This document shows positions 22,992-30,347 of a stretch of DNA of 39,999 nt, in pieces; position 1 is the first letter of the stretch; every line of letters starts with the position of its first letter. The notes beneath the pieces are model-generated. The model had not been told where the DNA came from and made no database searches. It was given only the letters and a program-made list of their open reading frames with translations. The stretch comes from Gemmatimonadota bacterium (lineage in GTDB: Bacteria; Gemmatimonadota; Gemmatimonadetes; Gemmatimonadales; Gemmatimonadaceae): NCBI GenBank assembly GCA_031127095.1, contig JARIEX010000016.1:1-39999 (forward strand). The letters run 5' to 3'. Both the position numbers and the translations under genes were made by a program.

Positions 22992-24437
22992 CTAATCGGA
23001 CCCGGCCGACGGCGCGCCTGTCGCGCTGCCGTTATGCCACTCGCCGCGCATCGCCTCCGCCACGCGCCGCACCTCGGCCCGACGGGACGCCGGCCAGCGG
23101 CGCGCCCGCCACACCAGTGCGTGACCGCGCCACCCGTTGCGCCACGACACAGCAACATCGGCCAGTGCGGGCAGCAACAGCAGCACGGCCAGGAGCGCGC
23201 ACAGCGTACCTATCGTGGCGCGTCCGAGCACCGCCAACACCGCCACCGCGGTCAGGCCCAGCAGCAGATACCCCGCCCCCACGACTTGGAGCCCCGGCAC
23301 GAAGGTGTACGCCACCACGTCGGTCCGTGCTTTGGCCATCCGACGCGCCACCCGACGAACGGCCAGAAAGATGGGGAGATGGATCGCCCACCCGAGCAGT
23401 GCCACCGGTGTCTGCAGCAGCAACAGGGCGCGGGGCGCCAGCGCCGCGTCAGCGGCGATACCCGCGGCATGCAGCAGGCGAGCATGATCCCGCGCCGACG
23501 TGCGTACCCCGCCCGCCTCGTGCACGAGCTGCGCCAGTTCGGTCACGAACGTATGGAGGCGCGCCGCATGTGGGGTCGGCGCGTCTGACCGGCGGTCGCG
23601 CACCCGTTGTTCAGCCAGCGGGACCAGTCGGGCCGCGCGCTCCAGCAACGACGCCCGCGAAGGCGGCAGCACCGCCGCGACCGCGGCCACGAGCTCGTCC
23701 CGCTCCGCAGACGACTCCCAGTCGGGGGCATTACGTGTCACCGACACCAGCGAGGCGCGCAGCTGCTCCGTGAGCGCCGACACCCCGGCGTCCCCCCCGT
23801 CGGCCACCTGCGCGTCCCGCCACCCACGGACGGACCACCCGCGTCCCACTACCGCCAGGGCATCCGACCCGAGCGTCAGGGGTGATTCGTATTGATTGCC
23901 GAACGGCACCACGGTGACATCGAATACCGCGCCAGTATCGAGCGCGTTCAGCACCATCATCGCGATACCGGTGCGTAATCGACCAATCTGTGGCACGTCA
24001 TGGACGCCGCCCTGCGGGAACACGCCCACCACATGCCCATCGGCCATGGCCTGCGAGACACGCCGGCCGGCTTCCGCGTTCACGGCGGCCATATCGATGC
24101 CCATCGCCCGCATCTTTCGCGCATCGCGGACCCGGGTAACCGGGATCACCCCCATCGCCGCATACCCACGCGCCGAGGCCCCGCCCGCGCCAGCCGAAAT
24201 GGTGGCGAGATACCGGACATGGCGAGGACAGGCCTGAAGCCCCAGCAAGATGTCGGGGAGGTCATTGGGGTGGTTGCCAATGAACAGCACCGGTCCCGTG
24301 GCCGGCACCGTACCCACCTGCACCACCGCCGTCTCCCGGTAGAACCAGCGCAGGCTCCGTCGACCCGACCAGCGCAGAAACGCGCGGAGCGCACTGAACC
24401 GGGCTGGATCGAACGAGGAAGAGCGCGCCACTGACAT
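22992..24437 (-). CDS. PlsC/LPLAT-like acyltransferase with C-terminal membrane region
   Basis: A 481-aa protein (ATG 24437; in-frame ATGs at 24491 and 24509 are alternatives). Residues about 35-220 are an LPLAT domain: VLFIGNHPNDLPD (50-62) is the His-Asp catalytic motif in the longer H-x5-D spacing seen in eukaryotic-type Gpt2/GPAT-like members, and VFPQGGVHDVPQ (139-150) followed by RLRTG is motif III. That motif normally reads FPEG; here the Glu is Gln141, which could weaken acyl-acceptor binding. The second half has a helical region and two or three hydrophobic segments (AVLAVLGRATIGTLCALLAV and neighbours). Likely acylates glycerol-phosphate or a related acceptor at the inner membrane, but the specificity is unknown. 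First gene of the minus-strand run leading to the ABC-F gene. Confidence 0.82.
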   Translation of the reverse strand: MSVARSSSFDPARFSALRAFLRWSGRRSLRWFYRETAVVQVGTVPATGPVLFIGNHPNDLPDILLGLQACPRHVRYLATISAGAGGASARGYAAMGVIPVTRVRDARKMRAMGIDMAAVNAEAGRRVSQAMADGHVVGVFPQGGVHDVPQIGRLRTGIAMMVLNALDTGAVFDVTVVPFGNQYESPLTLGSDALAVVGRGWSVRGWRDAQVADGGDAGVSALTEQLRASLVSVTRNAPDWESSAERDELVAAVAAVLPPSRASLLERAARLVPLAEQRVRDRRSDAPTPHAARLHTFVTELAQLVHEAGGVRTSARDHARLLHAAGIAADAALAPRALLLLQTPVALLGWAIHLPIFLAVRRVARRMAKARTDVVAYTFVPGLQVVGAGYLLLGLTAVAVLAVLGRATIGTLCALLAVLLLLPALADVAVSWRNGWRGHALVWRARRWPASRRAEVRRVAEAMRGEWHNGSATGAPSAGSD

Positions 24438-24519
24438 GCGCCAAAGAAAGCGCCCCGCGTCGGCCGGGACAATGAAACGGCGCTGGCACATAGCCTCCGG
24501 GCCGATCACATTCGACCGT

Positions 24520-25227
24520 ATGCACCATCACACCCTCTGGTCCAGCACCCTGCTGCTGGCCGCCGCGCTCGCGGTGGCACCCGCCGGCGCGCAGCCCCCG
24601 GCACAGGATTGGGCTGGGCTGGCGCGCTACCGCGACGACAACGCCCGCCTCGCAGCACCGGCCCCCGGTGAGCAGCGCGTGGTCTTCATGGGCAATTCGA
24701 TCACCGACGGATGGGCGGTCCACTTCGCCACGATGTTCGCCGGCAAACCGTACATCGGCCGCGGCATCAGCGGACAGACGACCCCGCAGATGCTGGTGCG
24801 CTTCCGGCAGGATGTCGTGGCGCTGAAGCCGGCCGTCGTGGTGATTCTGGCCGGCACCAACGACATCGCCGGCAACACGGGACCGTCCACGCTGGCCATG
24901 ATCGAGGACAACCTCGCGTCGATGACCGAGATCGCACAGGCCAACGGGATTCGCGTGGTGCTCTCGTCCGTACTACCCGTGTTCGACTATCCCTGGAAGC
25001 CGGGCCTCGAGCCGGCGCCGAAAATCGTCGCGCTCAATGCATGGATGCGACAGTACGCGATCGCGAAGGGCGCCGTGTATCTGGACTACCACACCCCAAT
25101 GGCCGACGCACGCATGGGACTCAAGCGCGAATACGGCAACGACGGTGTGCATCCCAACCTGGCTGGCTATCGGGTCATGGCACCGCTGACCGATGCGGCC
25201 ATCCACACCGCACTCACCGCGCGATGA
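24520..25227 (+). CDS. Secreted SGNH/GDSL-family hydrolase
   Basis: A 235-aa periplasmic or secreted esterase-like enzyme. The signal peptide (LLLAAALAVAPAGAQ) is cleaved near residue 24. The four SGNH blocks are present: block I FMGNSITDG with catalytic Ser60 (the usual GDS is GNS), block II GRGISGQTT, block III GTND (112-115), and block V DGVHPN with Asp208 and His211. This group often deacylates carbohydrates or lipids; acetyl-xylan esterase-like and platelet-activating-factor acetylhydrolase-like enzymes share these motifs. Start ATG 24520 leaves 82 bases to the divergent acyltransferase. Its stop overlaps the ATG of a 59-codon gene. Confidence 0.9.
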   Translation: MHHHTLWSSTLLLAAALAVAPAGAQPPAQDWAGLARYRDDNARLAAPAPGEQRVVFMGNSITDGWAVHFATMFAGKPYIGRGISGQTTPQMLVRFRQDVVALKPAVVVILAGTNDIAGNTGPSTLAMIEDNLASMTEIAQANGIRVVLSSVLPVFDYPWKPGLEPAPKIVALNAWMRQYAIAKGAVYLDYHTPMADARMGLKREYGNDGVHPNLAGYRVMAPLTDAAIHTALTAR

Positions 25228-25403
25228 AAGGCGGCAAGGGAGGACAAGGACGCAAACGGCTGCCGGCCAAGCCCGTCACCAAGCCGAAGCCGCACGACGG
25301 ACCGAAGCGCGGGGCACCCAAGCGCGACTGGGGCGCGGTAGACCGCGACGATCCCATGCCCGACACGCCACCCCCGGCACCGAAGCGCCGCCCCTCGGCC
25401 TGA
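25224..25403 (+). CDS. Small basic, Pro/Lys-rich protein, 59 aa
   Basis: Starts at an ATG that overlaps the stop of the SGNH hydrolase as ATGA (25224-25227), which argues that it is translated by coupling. The sequence begins MKGGKGGQGRKRLPAK, continues with Lys/Pro-rich stretches and a central DWGAVDRDDPMPD, and ends in Pro/Arg. It has no signal peptide or membrane segment and is probably disordered; nucleic-acid binding is possible from composition alone. I do not recognise it. It ends 7 bases before the stop of the convergent DUF808 gene. Confidence 0.6.
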   Translation: MKGGKGGQGRKRLPAKPVTKPKPHDGPKRGAPKRDWGAVDRDDPMPDTPPPAPKRRPSA

Positions 25404-25410
25404 GCGGGCG

Positions 25411-26325
25411 CTACCCCCGTCCCGTGGCCTTCCGCCCAAGGGTAAACACCCCCACGGCGACCGCACCCGACACAATGCCGACCACGGCATCGATCACCGT
25501 AGTGGCGATGAACGCCACCAGCGCGCCGCGCGCCGCGACGGTGTGAGCCACCGCCTCCACAACGTGCTCGACGGCCGGAACGCCGTGCGCGATGATGCTG
25601 CCGCCCACCGTGAACATGGCCGCCGTCCCCAGTACCGACAGGGTTTTCATCAGCAGCGGGGCCGCGCGCAAAATGAACGCCCCCATCTGACGACGCGCCG
25701 CGTCGGGCTGACGGTGCAGGGCGAGCCCGAGATCATCCAGCTTTACGATCCCCGCCACCAAACCGTACACCAGCACCGTCGCGCCGATCGCCACGGCGCT
25801 GAGCGCAACCACCTGCTGCAACAGCGGAGCCGACGCCATGGTGCCGAGCGTGATGACCACGATCTCGGCGGACAGCACGAAGTCGGTGCGCACCGCTCCC
25901 TTCACCTTGTCCTGCTCGAAGGCCACCAAATCGACCTGCGGATCGGCGACCGCGGCGAGGAGGGCGCCATGCGCCGGCTCCGCATCCGCATGCAGGAATT
26001 TGTGCGCGAGCTTCTCGACGCCTTCGAAACACAGGAACAGTCCGCCAATCACCATCAACGGCAGGATCGCGACGGGCACGAACGCACTGATCAGCAGCGC
26101 GGCCGGCACGAGGATGAGCTTGTTGATGAACGAACCTTTCGCGACGGCCCACACCACCGGCAGCTCGCGATCGACGTGCACGCCGGCCACCTGCTGCGCA
26201 TTCAACGCGAGATCATCCCCCATCACACCCGTCGTTTTGGTCGCCGCCACTTTCGTGAGAACGGCGACGTCGTCGAGCAGCGTCGAGATGTCATCGATGA
26301 GGGCGAGCAGACTGGAAGCGGCCAT
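25411..26325 (-). CDS. DUF808 family inner-membrane protein (YedI-like)
   Basis: A 304-aa polytopic membrane protein. The N-terminus SSLLALIDDISTLLDDVAVL and then KTTGVMGDDLALNAQQVAGV match the family signature strongly, close to E. coli YedI. Several hydrophobic helices follow (about 65-100, 145-200, 225-300). The biochemical role of the family is not established. ATG at 26325. It stands alone on the minus strand, with a hairpin-bearing gap of 93 bases to the next upstream gene. Confidence 0.9.
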   Translation of the reverse strand: MAASSLLALIDDISTLLDDVAVLTKVAATKTTGVMGDDLALNAQQVAGVHVDRELPVVWAVAKGSFINKLILVPAALLISAFVPVAILPLMVIGGLFLCFEGVEKLAHKFLHADAEPAHGALLAAVADPQVDLVAFEQDKVKGAVRTDFVLSAEIVVITLGTMASAPLLQQVVALSAVAIGATVLVYGLVAGIVKLDDLGLALHRQPDAARRQMGAFILRAAPLLMKTLSVLGTAAMFTVGGSIIAHGVPAVEHVVEAVAHTVAARGALVAFIATTVIDAVVGIVSGAVAVGVFTLGRKATGRG

Positions 26326-26383
26326 GAGTGCGGAAGCAAAGTGTCGGAGGCGATGCGCTGTCAGGAATTCTACCGACAGGCGC

Positions 26384-26399
26384 GCCGCTGCACAGCGGC
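26384..26399. terminator. Hairpin downstream of the membrane acyltransferase gene
   Basis: GCCGCT-GCAC-AGCGGC can form a six-pair stem with a four-base loop, 20 bases downstream of the stop of the minus-strand gene ending at 26419. No U run follows, so it may be a weak terminator. Confidence 0.3.
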
Positions 26400-26418
26400 C
26401 ACCGCTTCGCCGCGAGTG

Positions 26419-27129
26419 TCAGTGCACGCGCGTGGCGGGTACGCCGGTATAGACCGCGCCGGCCGCGAGCCGCATGAACTTCGGCACGACGGTGAGTGCG
26501 CCCACCTGTGCGCCGGGCTCCGCTTCCACACCGATCCCGACCACACTGCCGGTGCCGATCAGCGTCTGCGCACCCAGCCTCACCGCTGCCGTTTTGAGGA
26601 CGCCGCGTTCCACGACATGGCCAGACACGTGCGCGTCGGATCCGATCACGACGCCATCGCCGAACTCGAGCAGATTGTGGTCCATCAGCGACAAGCTGTT
26701 GACCCAGACGTCACGGCCGAGCCGGGCGCCGTTGAGGCGCATGTACCAATTCCAGATCGTCGTCGAGCGGAAGGCCGGTCCGGCAAACACGCGCACGACG
26801 TGCGTGGAAATCAGGTACCGTCCCCAGTCGAGCACGGGCCAGCTGAACTCGCGCAGCGGCAGCTCCACCGGCGCCGGTGTCCGCCACCCCAGCAGCCGCG
26901 TGGACAGCGCCGACGCCACCACGAGTACGCAGGCGCACAGCAGATACAGCGGCGCGAACGCCATCGCGGCCACGATGAGCCGCCCCCCCGTAGACATCGT
27001 CCACGTGGATTGCCAATGTACGAAGAGCACGGCGGGCAACAGCGCGAGACCGGTCACGATCGTCTCGACCAGCACGGCCGATACCACGGCCCAGAGAAAG
27101 CGTGCCGAACGGCGCGAGGTCGCAGTCAT
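26419..27129 (-). CDS. Membrane-anchored hexapeptide-repeat (left-handed beta-helix) acyltransferase
   Basis: A 236-aa protein with two N-terminal membrane helices (about 11-36 and 49-78) and a C-terminal left-handed beta-helix (about 130-225). The hexapeptide rungs run through LGRDVWVNSLSLMD, VVIGSDAHVSGHVV, VRLGAQTLIGTGSVVGIG and AQVGALTVVPKF. It resembles the C-terminal region of Pls/poly-lysine-synthetase-type proteins and other membrane acetyltransferase-like units. An acyl transfer role is likely but the acceptor is unknown. Its ATG (27129) overlaps the ATG of the divergent hydrolase in the palindrome CATG, so one or both starts may be further in, or both messages are leaderless. Confidence 0.8.
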   Translation of the reverse strand: MTATSRRSARFLWAVVSAVLVETIVTGLALLPAVLFVHWQSTWTMSTGGRLIVAAMAFAPLYLLCACVLVVASALSTRLLGWRTPAPVELPLREFSWPVLDWGRYLISTHVVRVFAGPAFRSTTIWNWYMRLNGARLGRDVWVNSLSLMDHNLLEFGDGVVIGSDAHVSGHVVERGVLKTAAVRLGAQTLIGTGSVVGIGVEAEPGAQVGALTVVPKFMRLAAGAVYTGVPATRVH

Positions 27130-27949
27130 GGTGCAGTCATTGGATGAAACACAGGAAAATGTCAGTCAGACGCGCGCACGCGATGCGGCCGACATCGTGC
27201 CCGCATCCCATCACCTTGAAGATTGTCATGTACAGGGTGCAGGTCCACCACTGATTTATGTGCCGGGGCTCGATGGAACGGGCTTGCTGTTCTACCGGCA
27301 GGCCCGGCTGCTGGCGCGGCGATTCCGAGTGATCACGTTCCGGTTGCGCGACGAGGCCCGGGACATGGACACGTTGGTCGCTGAGATCGCACGACATCTC
27401 GACGCGGCCGTCCCGGACGGCACCCCGGCCATCGTGGTGGGCGAATCGTTCGGCGGCGCGCTCGCCATGCACTTCGCGCTGTCACACCCGGAACGGGTGC
27501 GCGCGCTGGTCGTACTCAACTCATTCACGAGAATCACGCCGAAGATCAAATTGTACGCCGCCATCGCGGCCACCAGTATCGTCCCATGGGGCGCGATGGG
27601 CATCGTGCGGCGATTCACCGGTGCGCGGCTGCAGTCGTCACACACGCATCGCGACGAGATCCGCCGGTTCCTGCTGCTCACGCGCGCCATCACACGTGAA
27701 GGGTACACCAATCGCCTGCGTATTCTGACCCGGTACGACCTGCGCGAGCGACTCAAGGACATCCGTGTGCCCACGCTCTTTCTTGCCGCCGACGAAGATC
27801 ATCTCATCCCGTCGGTCGAGCAGGCCACGTACATGGCGGCCCGCGTACCGGGTGCGATCGTGCGCATCCTGAAGGGACACGGGCACGGCTGCTTTCTGGC
27901 GCCCGACCTCGATCTCGACGTCATCCTGCAGGAGTGGGGCGGCCGGTAG
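27128..27949 (+). CDS. Alpha/beta-hydrolase fold protein
   Basis: A 273-aa serine hydrolase from ATG 27128; a GTG at 27197 would leave 250 aa and 67 bases of divergent promoter space and is a serious alternative. The fold is clear: oxyanion loop YVPGLDGTG (44-52), nucleophile elbow VVGESFGGALAM with Ser107, acid in FLAADEDHLIP (Asp222 or Asp224) and base in KGHGHGC (His251 or His253). There is a helical lid region at about 140-205. Substrate unknown. Divergent from the membrane acyltransferase, so the two may serve one acyl-metabolism step. A palindrome lies between its stop and the convergent aldo/keto reductase. Confidence 0.85.
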   Translation: MVQSLDETQENVSQTRARDAADIVPASHHLEDCHVQGAGPPLIYVPGLDGTGLLFYRQARLLARRFRVITFRLRDEARDMDTLVAEIARHLDAAVPDGTPAIVVGESFGGALAMHFALSHPERVRALVVLNSFTRITPKIKLYAAIAATSIVPWGAMGIVRRFTGARLQSSHTHRDEIRRFLLLTRAITREGYTNRLRILTRYDLRERLKDIRVPTLFLAADEDHLIPSVEQATYMAARVPGAIVRILKGHGHGCFLAPDLDLDVILQEWGGR

Positions 27950-27951
27950 CC

Positions 27952-27967
27952 GCGCCACCGGTGGCGC
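27952..27967. terminator. Perfect 16-bp palindrome between convergent genes
   Basis: GCGCCACCGGTGGCGC is a perfect palindrome occupying nearly all of the 19-base gap between the hydrolase stop and the aldo/keto reductase stop. It can fold as a GCGCCA/TGGCGC stem with a CCGG loop. Position suggests a bidirectional terminator; it could equally be a protein site. Confidence 0.4.
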
Positions 27968-27968
27968 C

Positions 27969-28862
27969 TTACGGCACGTCGTGGCCGGCCGCCGCCGTCA
28001 GAATCTCGGTCCATTCCTGCGCATCGAGGCGCAACGCGGTGGCCGCCATCGCCTCCCGTATTGCCACGAGGCGCCGCGAGCCGGTGATCGGCACGGGCTG
28101 GCTGGGATGCCGCAGCAGCCACGCGAACGCGATCGTCGCAGCGCTCACGCCGTGCGCGTCACCGATCTGCTGCAGCACGGCGCGCACGCGCACCGCCGCC
28201 GCCTCGGTACCGGTGAACAGCGCACCTCCCGCCAGCGGCGACCAGATCATCGGACGCAACCGCAGCTGCTGGCATTGATCGAGCGTCCCGTCGGTAAGGG
28301 GCGCGCGATGGAGCGGATGCAGCTCGATCTGATTGGTCACCAGCGGTGTCCGGCTGTGCAGCACGGCAAACTGCGCCGGCGTGAAATTTGACACCCCGAA
28401 GTGTTGCACTTTGCCGTCGCGCCGCAGCTGCTCAAACGCCCCCGCCACCTCGTCCGCATCCATCAACGCGTCCGGCCGGTGGAGCAGCAGCAGGTCGAGA
28501 TGATCCGTGCGCAACAGGCGCAGCGACGTCTCTGCACTGGCGATGATATGTGCCGCCGAACTGTCGTAGTGCTTGATGCGATGCGCCGGCCGCGACGGAT
28601 GGCGCAGCCGGATCCCGCACTTGCTTACCAGCTGCATGCGGGCGCGCAACGCCGGGGCCAGAGCCAGGGCCTCACCGAACTGGGCCTCGACGGAATACCC
28701 GCCGTAAATGTCGGCGTGATCGAAACTGGTGACGCCCAGGTCGAGACACCCCTCGATCCACGTCAGCCGCTCGGCGGCGCTCCACTGCCAGTCGGCCATC
28801 CGCCAGACGCCGGCCACAATCGGGGACAGAGCGGCGTCAGCGCCCCGCGTCGGCTCCGTCAT
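27969..28862 (-). CDS. Aldo/keto reductase (YdhF-like)
   Basis: A 297-aa NADPH-dependent oxidoreductase with the TIM-barrel catalytic tetrad D48 and Y53 in FDHADIYG, K81 in LVSKCGIR, and H128 in LLLLHRPD. The phosphate-binding region near the C-terminus (PVPITGSRRLVAI) is typical of the YdhF/YcsN group. The natural substrate is not predictable. Its ATG (28862) directly follows the queD stop codon with no spacer (TAA then ATG), so it is translated from the queD message, probably by reinitiation. Confidence 0.9.
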   Translation of the reverse strand: MTEPTRGADAALSPIVAGVWRMADWQWSAAERLTWIEGCLDLGVTSFDHADIYGGYSVEAQFGEALALAPALRARMQLVSKCGIRLRHPSRPAHRIKHYDSSAAHIIASAETSLRLLRTDHLDLLLLHRPDALMDADEVAGAFEQLRRDGKVQHFGVSNFTPAQFAVLHSRTPLVTNQIELHPLHRAPLTDGTLDQCQQLRLRPMIWSPLAGGALFTGTEAAAVRVRAVLQQIGDAHGVSAATIAFAWLLRHPSQPVPITGSRRLVAIREAMAATALRLDAQEWTEILTAAAGHDVP

Positions 28863-29225
28863 TTACTCGTCGTCTCCACGATAGATGCATCCCGACGTGC
28901 ACGTCTCGCGCACGACGATCTGCGTGAGCCCCGGCAGCATCGACGCGAGGCGCCGCCAGATCCAGCGCGCGATGACCTCGCTGGTCGGATTCTCGAGTCC
29001 CGCGATCTCGTTGAGGTAGTAGTGATCGAGCTCGTCGATGACCGGCTTGACCACGGCCTTGAGATCGGCAAAGTCCATCACCCACCCGGTATCCGTGGAC
29101 AACGGACCGCGCACGTGGACGGTGACCTCGAATGAATGCCCGTGCAGCCGCGCGCACTTGTGCCCCGGTGGCACGTTCGGCAACCGGTGCGCGGCTTCAA
29201 AGGTGAATTGCTTGTAGATCTCCAT
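28863..29225 (-). CDS. queD: 6-carboxy-5,6,7,8-tetrahydropterin synthase QueD
   Basis: Converts 7,8-dihydroneopterin triphosphate to 6-carboxytetrahydropterin in queuosine precursor synthesis. The 120-aa protein has the zinc ligands His13 (FEAAHRL), His28 and His30 (RLHGHSFEV), the catalytic Cys24 (GHKCARLHGH), His68 in DELDHYYLNE, and Glu107 in VVRETCTSGCIYRG, all as in bacterial QueD. ATG 29225 is fixed by GAGGAGG six bases upstream; an upstream in-frame ATG at 29294 is not supported. A possible -10 box TAACTT lies further upstream on the minus strand. The next gene on the strand is an aldo/keto reductase with no gap. No other que gene is in the window. Confidence 0.94.
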   Translation of the reverse strand: MEIYKQFTFEAAHRLPNVPPGHKCARLHGHSFEVTVHVRGPLSTDTGWVMDFADLKAVVKPVIDELDHYYLNEIAGLENPTSEVIARWIWRRLASMLPGLTQIVVRETCTSGCIYRGDDE

Positions 29226-29230
29226 CAGCG

Positions 29231-29237
29231 CCTCCTC
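29231..29237 (-). promoter_or_regulatory. Ribosome-binding site deciding the queD start
   Basis: On the minus strand these bases read GAGGAGG, five to six bases before the ATG at 29225. It is one of the clearest Shine-Dalgarno sites in the window and rules out the longer frame beginning at 29294. Confidence 0.75.
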
Positions 29238-29326
29238 GAGGCAAGTTAGCAGCGGCACGGCGGGTTCGGCGACCGCATGCCACATTAGGGACACTCCCTC
29301 CTTCCGACCCGCAGGAGCCCCTGCCT

Positions 29327-30220
29327 ATGCGCATCCATCCCGTCCAGCTGGCCCTGATCGCCCTCACCCTTGGCGCCGGCGTCGGGCACACCCAGCCGCC
29401 CACGCAGCCACCGCGTCTGGCCACGCTCACCCGCACACTCGACAGCCTGTCGAAGGCCCATCGCGGGGTCGTGGGATACAGCATCACCAACCTGGACACC
29501 GGTGAACACCTCGAACAGCGCGGCAACGAGACATTTTCCACGGCCTCGCTGATCAAGGTGCCGGTGCTGGTCACCCTGTTCGACTTGGCGGAGCAGAAGC
29601 TGCTCACCCTCGACGATCCGATCGTGCTCACCGAGATCGACAAGGTCGGCGGCGCCGGACAGCTGCAATATCTGCGCACACCGCTCACCCTGCGACTGTG
29701 GGATGTGGCCTACCTCATGAGCACGCTGAGCGACAATACGGCCACCAATCTCGTGCTCGATCGTATCAAGATCCGCCGCGTGTGGCAGAAAATGGAGGCA
29801 CTCGGCCTCGCGCGCACCAAGGTGCACAGCGGGTCAATGACCCGCATTGCCAGCGTGGCCCCCGACAGCTCGGCCAAGTACGGGCTGGGAGTAACCACCC
29901 CCAACGAGATGGCGCAGCTGTTCACGCTACTGGCGCAGGGCAAAGCCGTGAGCCCGGCTGCTGACTCAGTCATGCTGAGCATTCTGGCGAACAACGAGGA
30001 CAACTCGAAGCTCGCACGCTTCACCTACGGCACACGCCTGGCACACAAGAGCGGCGACGTAGACGCGTCACGCACCGACTGTGGGGTGTTTTCCCTGCCG
30101 GCGCGCGTGGTGGCCTGTGTGCTGACGAAAGAGAACACCGACACACGCTACTGGGTGGATGCCGAGGGCAACGCGGTGATCGGGCGAATCGGCGAAGCGA
30201 TCGTCAAGGCCTGGAAGTAG
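29327..30220 (+). CDS. Secreted class-A beta-lactamase-like serine hydrolase lacking the Glu166 motif
   Basis: A 297-aa periplasmic protein with a signal peptide (LALIALTLGAGVGHTQ). It has the SxxK motif S74-L-I-K77 in STASLIKV, an SDN triad S135-D136-N137 in TLSDNTATN, and KSG (241-243) in HKSGDVD, all in the right order and spacing for the penicillin-binding/class A fold. The omega-loop motif ExxLN with the general base Glu166 is absent: the matching stretch reads KVHSGSMTRIASVAPD before TTPNEMA. Without that residue class A deacylation is not expected, so a DD-peptidase, esterase or penicillin-binding role is more likely than antibiotic hydrolysis. Cys252 and Cys264 could pair. An AGGAG site lies about ten bases before ATG 29327. 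Confidence 0.85.
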   Translation: MRIHPVQLALIALTLGAGVGHTQPPTQPPRLATLTRTLDSLSKAHRGVVGYSITNLDTGEHLEQRGNETFSTASLIKVPVLVTLFDLAEQKLLTLDDPIVLTEIDKVGGAGQLQYLRTPLTLRLWDVAYLMSTLSDNTATNLVLDRIKIRRVWQKMEALGLARTKVHSGSMTRIASVAPDSSAKYGLGVTTPNEMAQLFTLLAQGKAVSPAADSVMLSILANNEDNSKLARFTYGTRLAHKSGDVDASRTDCGVFSLPARVVACVLTKENTDTRYWVDAEGNAVIGRIGEAIVKAWK

Positions 30221-30283
30221 GAGTTGGTCCGGCTCACGGCTGGAACGGAGCGCGACACCGTGATCGTGTTCGTCAGCGACGGT

Positions 30284-30313
30284 CCCCGGGCACCGCATCA
30301 GCGGCACCCGGGG
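30284..30313. terminator. GC-rich hairpin between convergent genes
   Basis: CCCCGGGCACCGC, loop ATCA, GCGGCACCCGGGG can form a stem of seven outer and four inner pairs with a two-base mismatch between. It lies in the 127-base gap between the serine hydrolase stop (30220) and the convergent stress-protein stop (30348). No U run. The rest of this gap shows nothing else I can name. Confidence 0.45.
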
Positions 30314-30347
30314 TGTGCGTCCCCCCGGCCGCACCCGTCGTGACTAC

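Noticed and set aside
20630-23773. A 1047-codon plus-strand open frame
   Set aside because: It lies antisense to the barrel gene and the ABC-F gene, which have clear domain motifs. Its translation is Arg/His/Pro-rich with no recognisable domain; long antisense frames arise readily in GC-rich coding DNA.
25543-27147. A 534-codon plus-strand open frame
   Set aside because: It is antisense to the DUF808 and hexapeptide acyltransferase genes. Its translation is compositionally odd (Arg/His/Gln-rich) and shows no motif.
29327-30220. Calling the serine hydrolase an antibiotic-resistance beta-lactamase
   Set aside because: The omega-loop glutamate motif needed for class A deacylation is absent.
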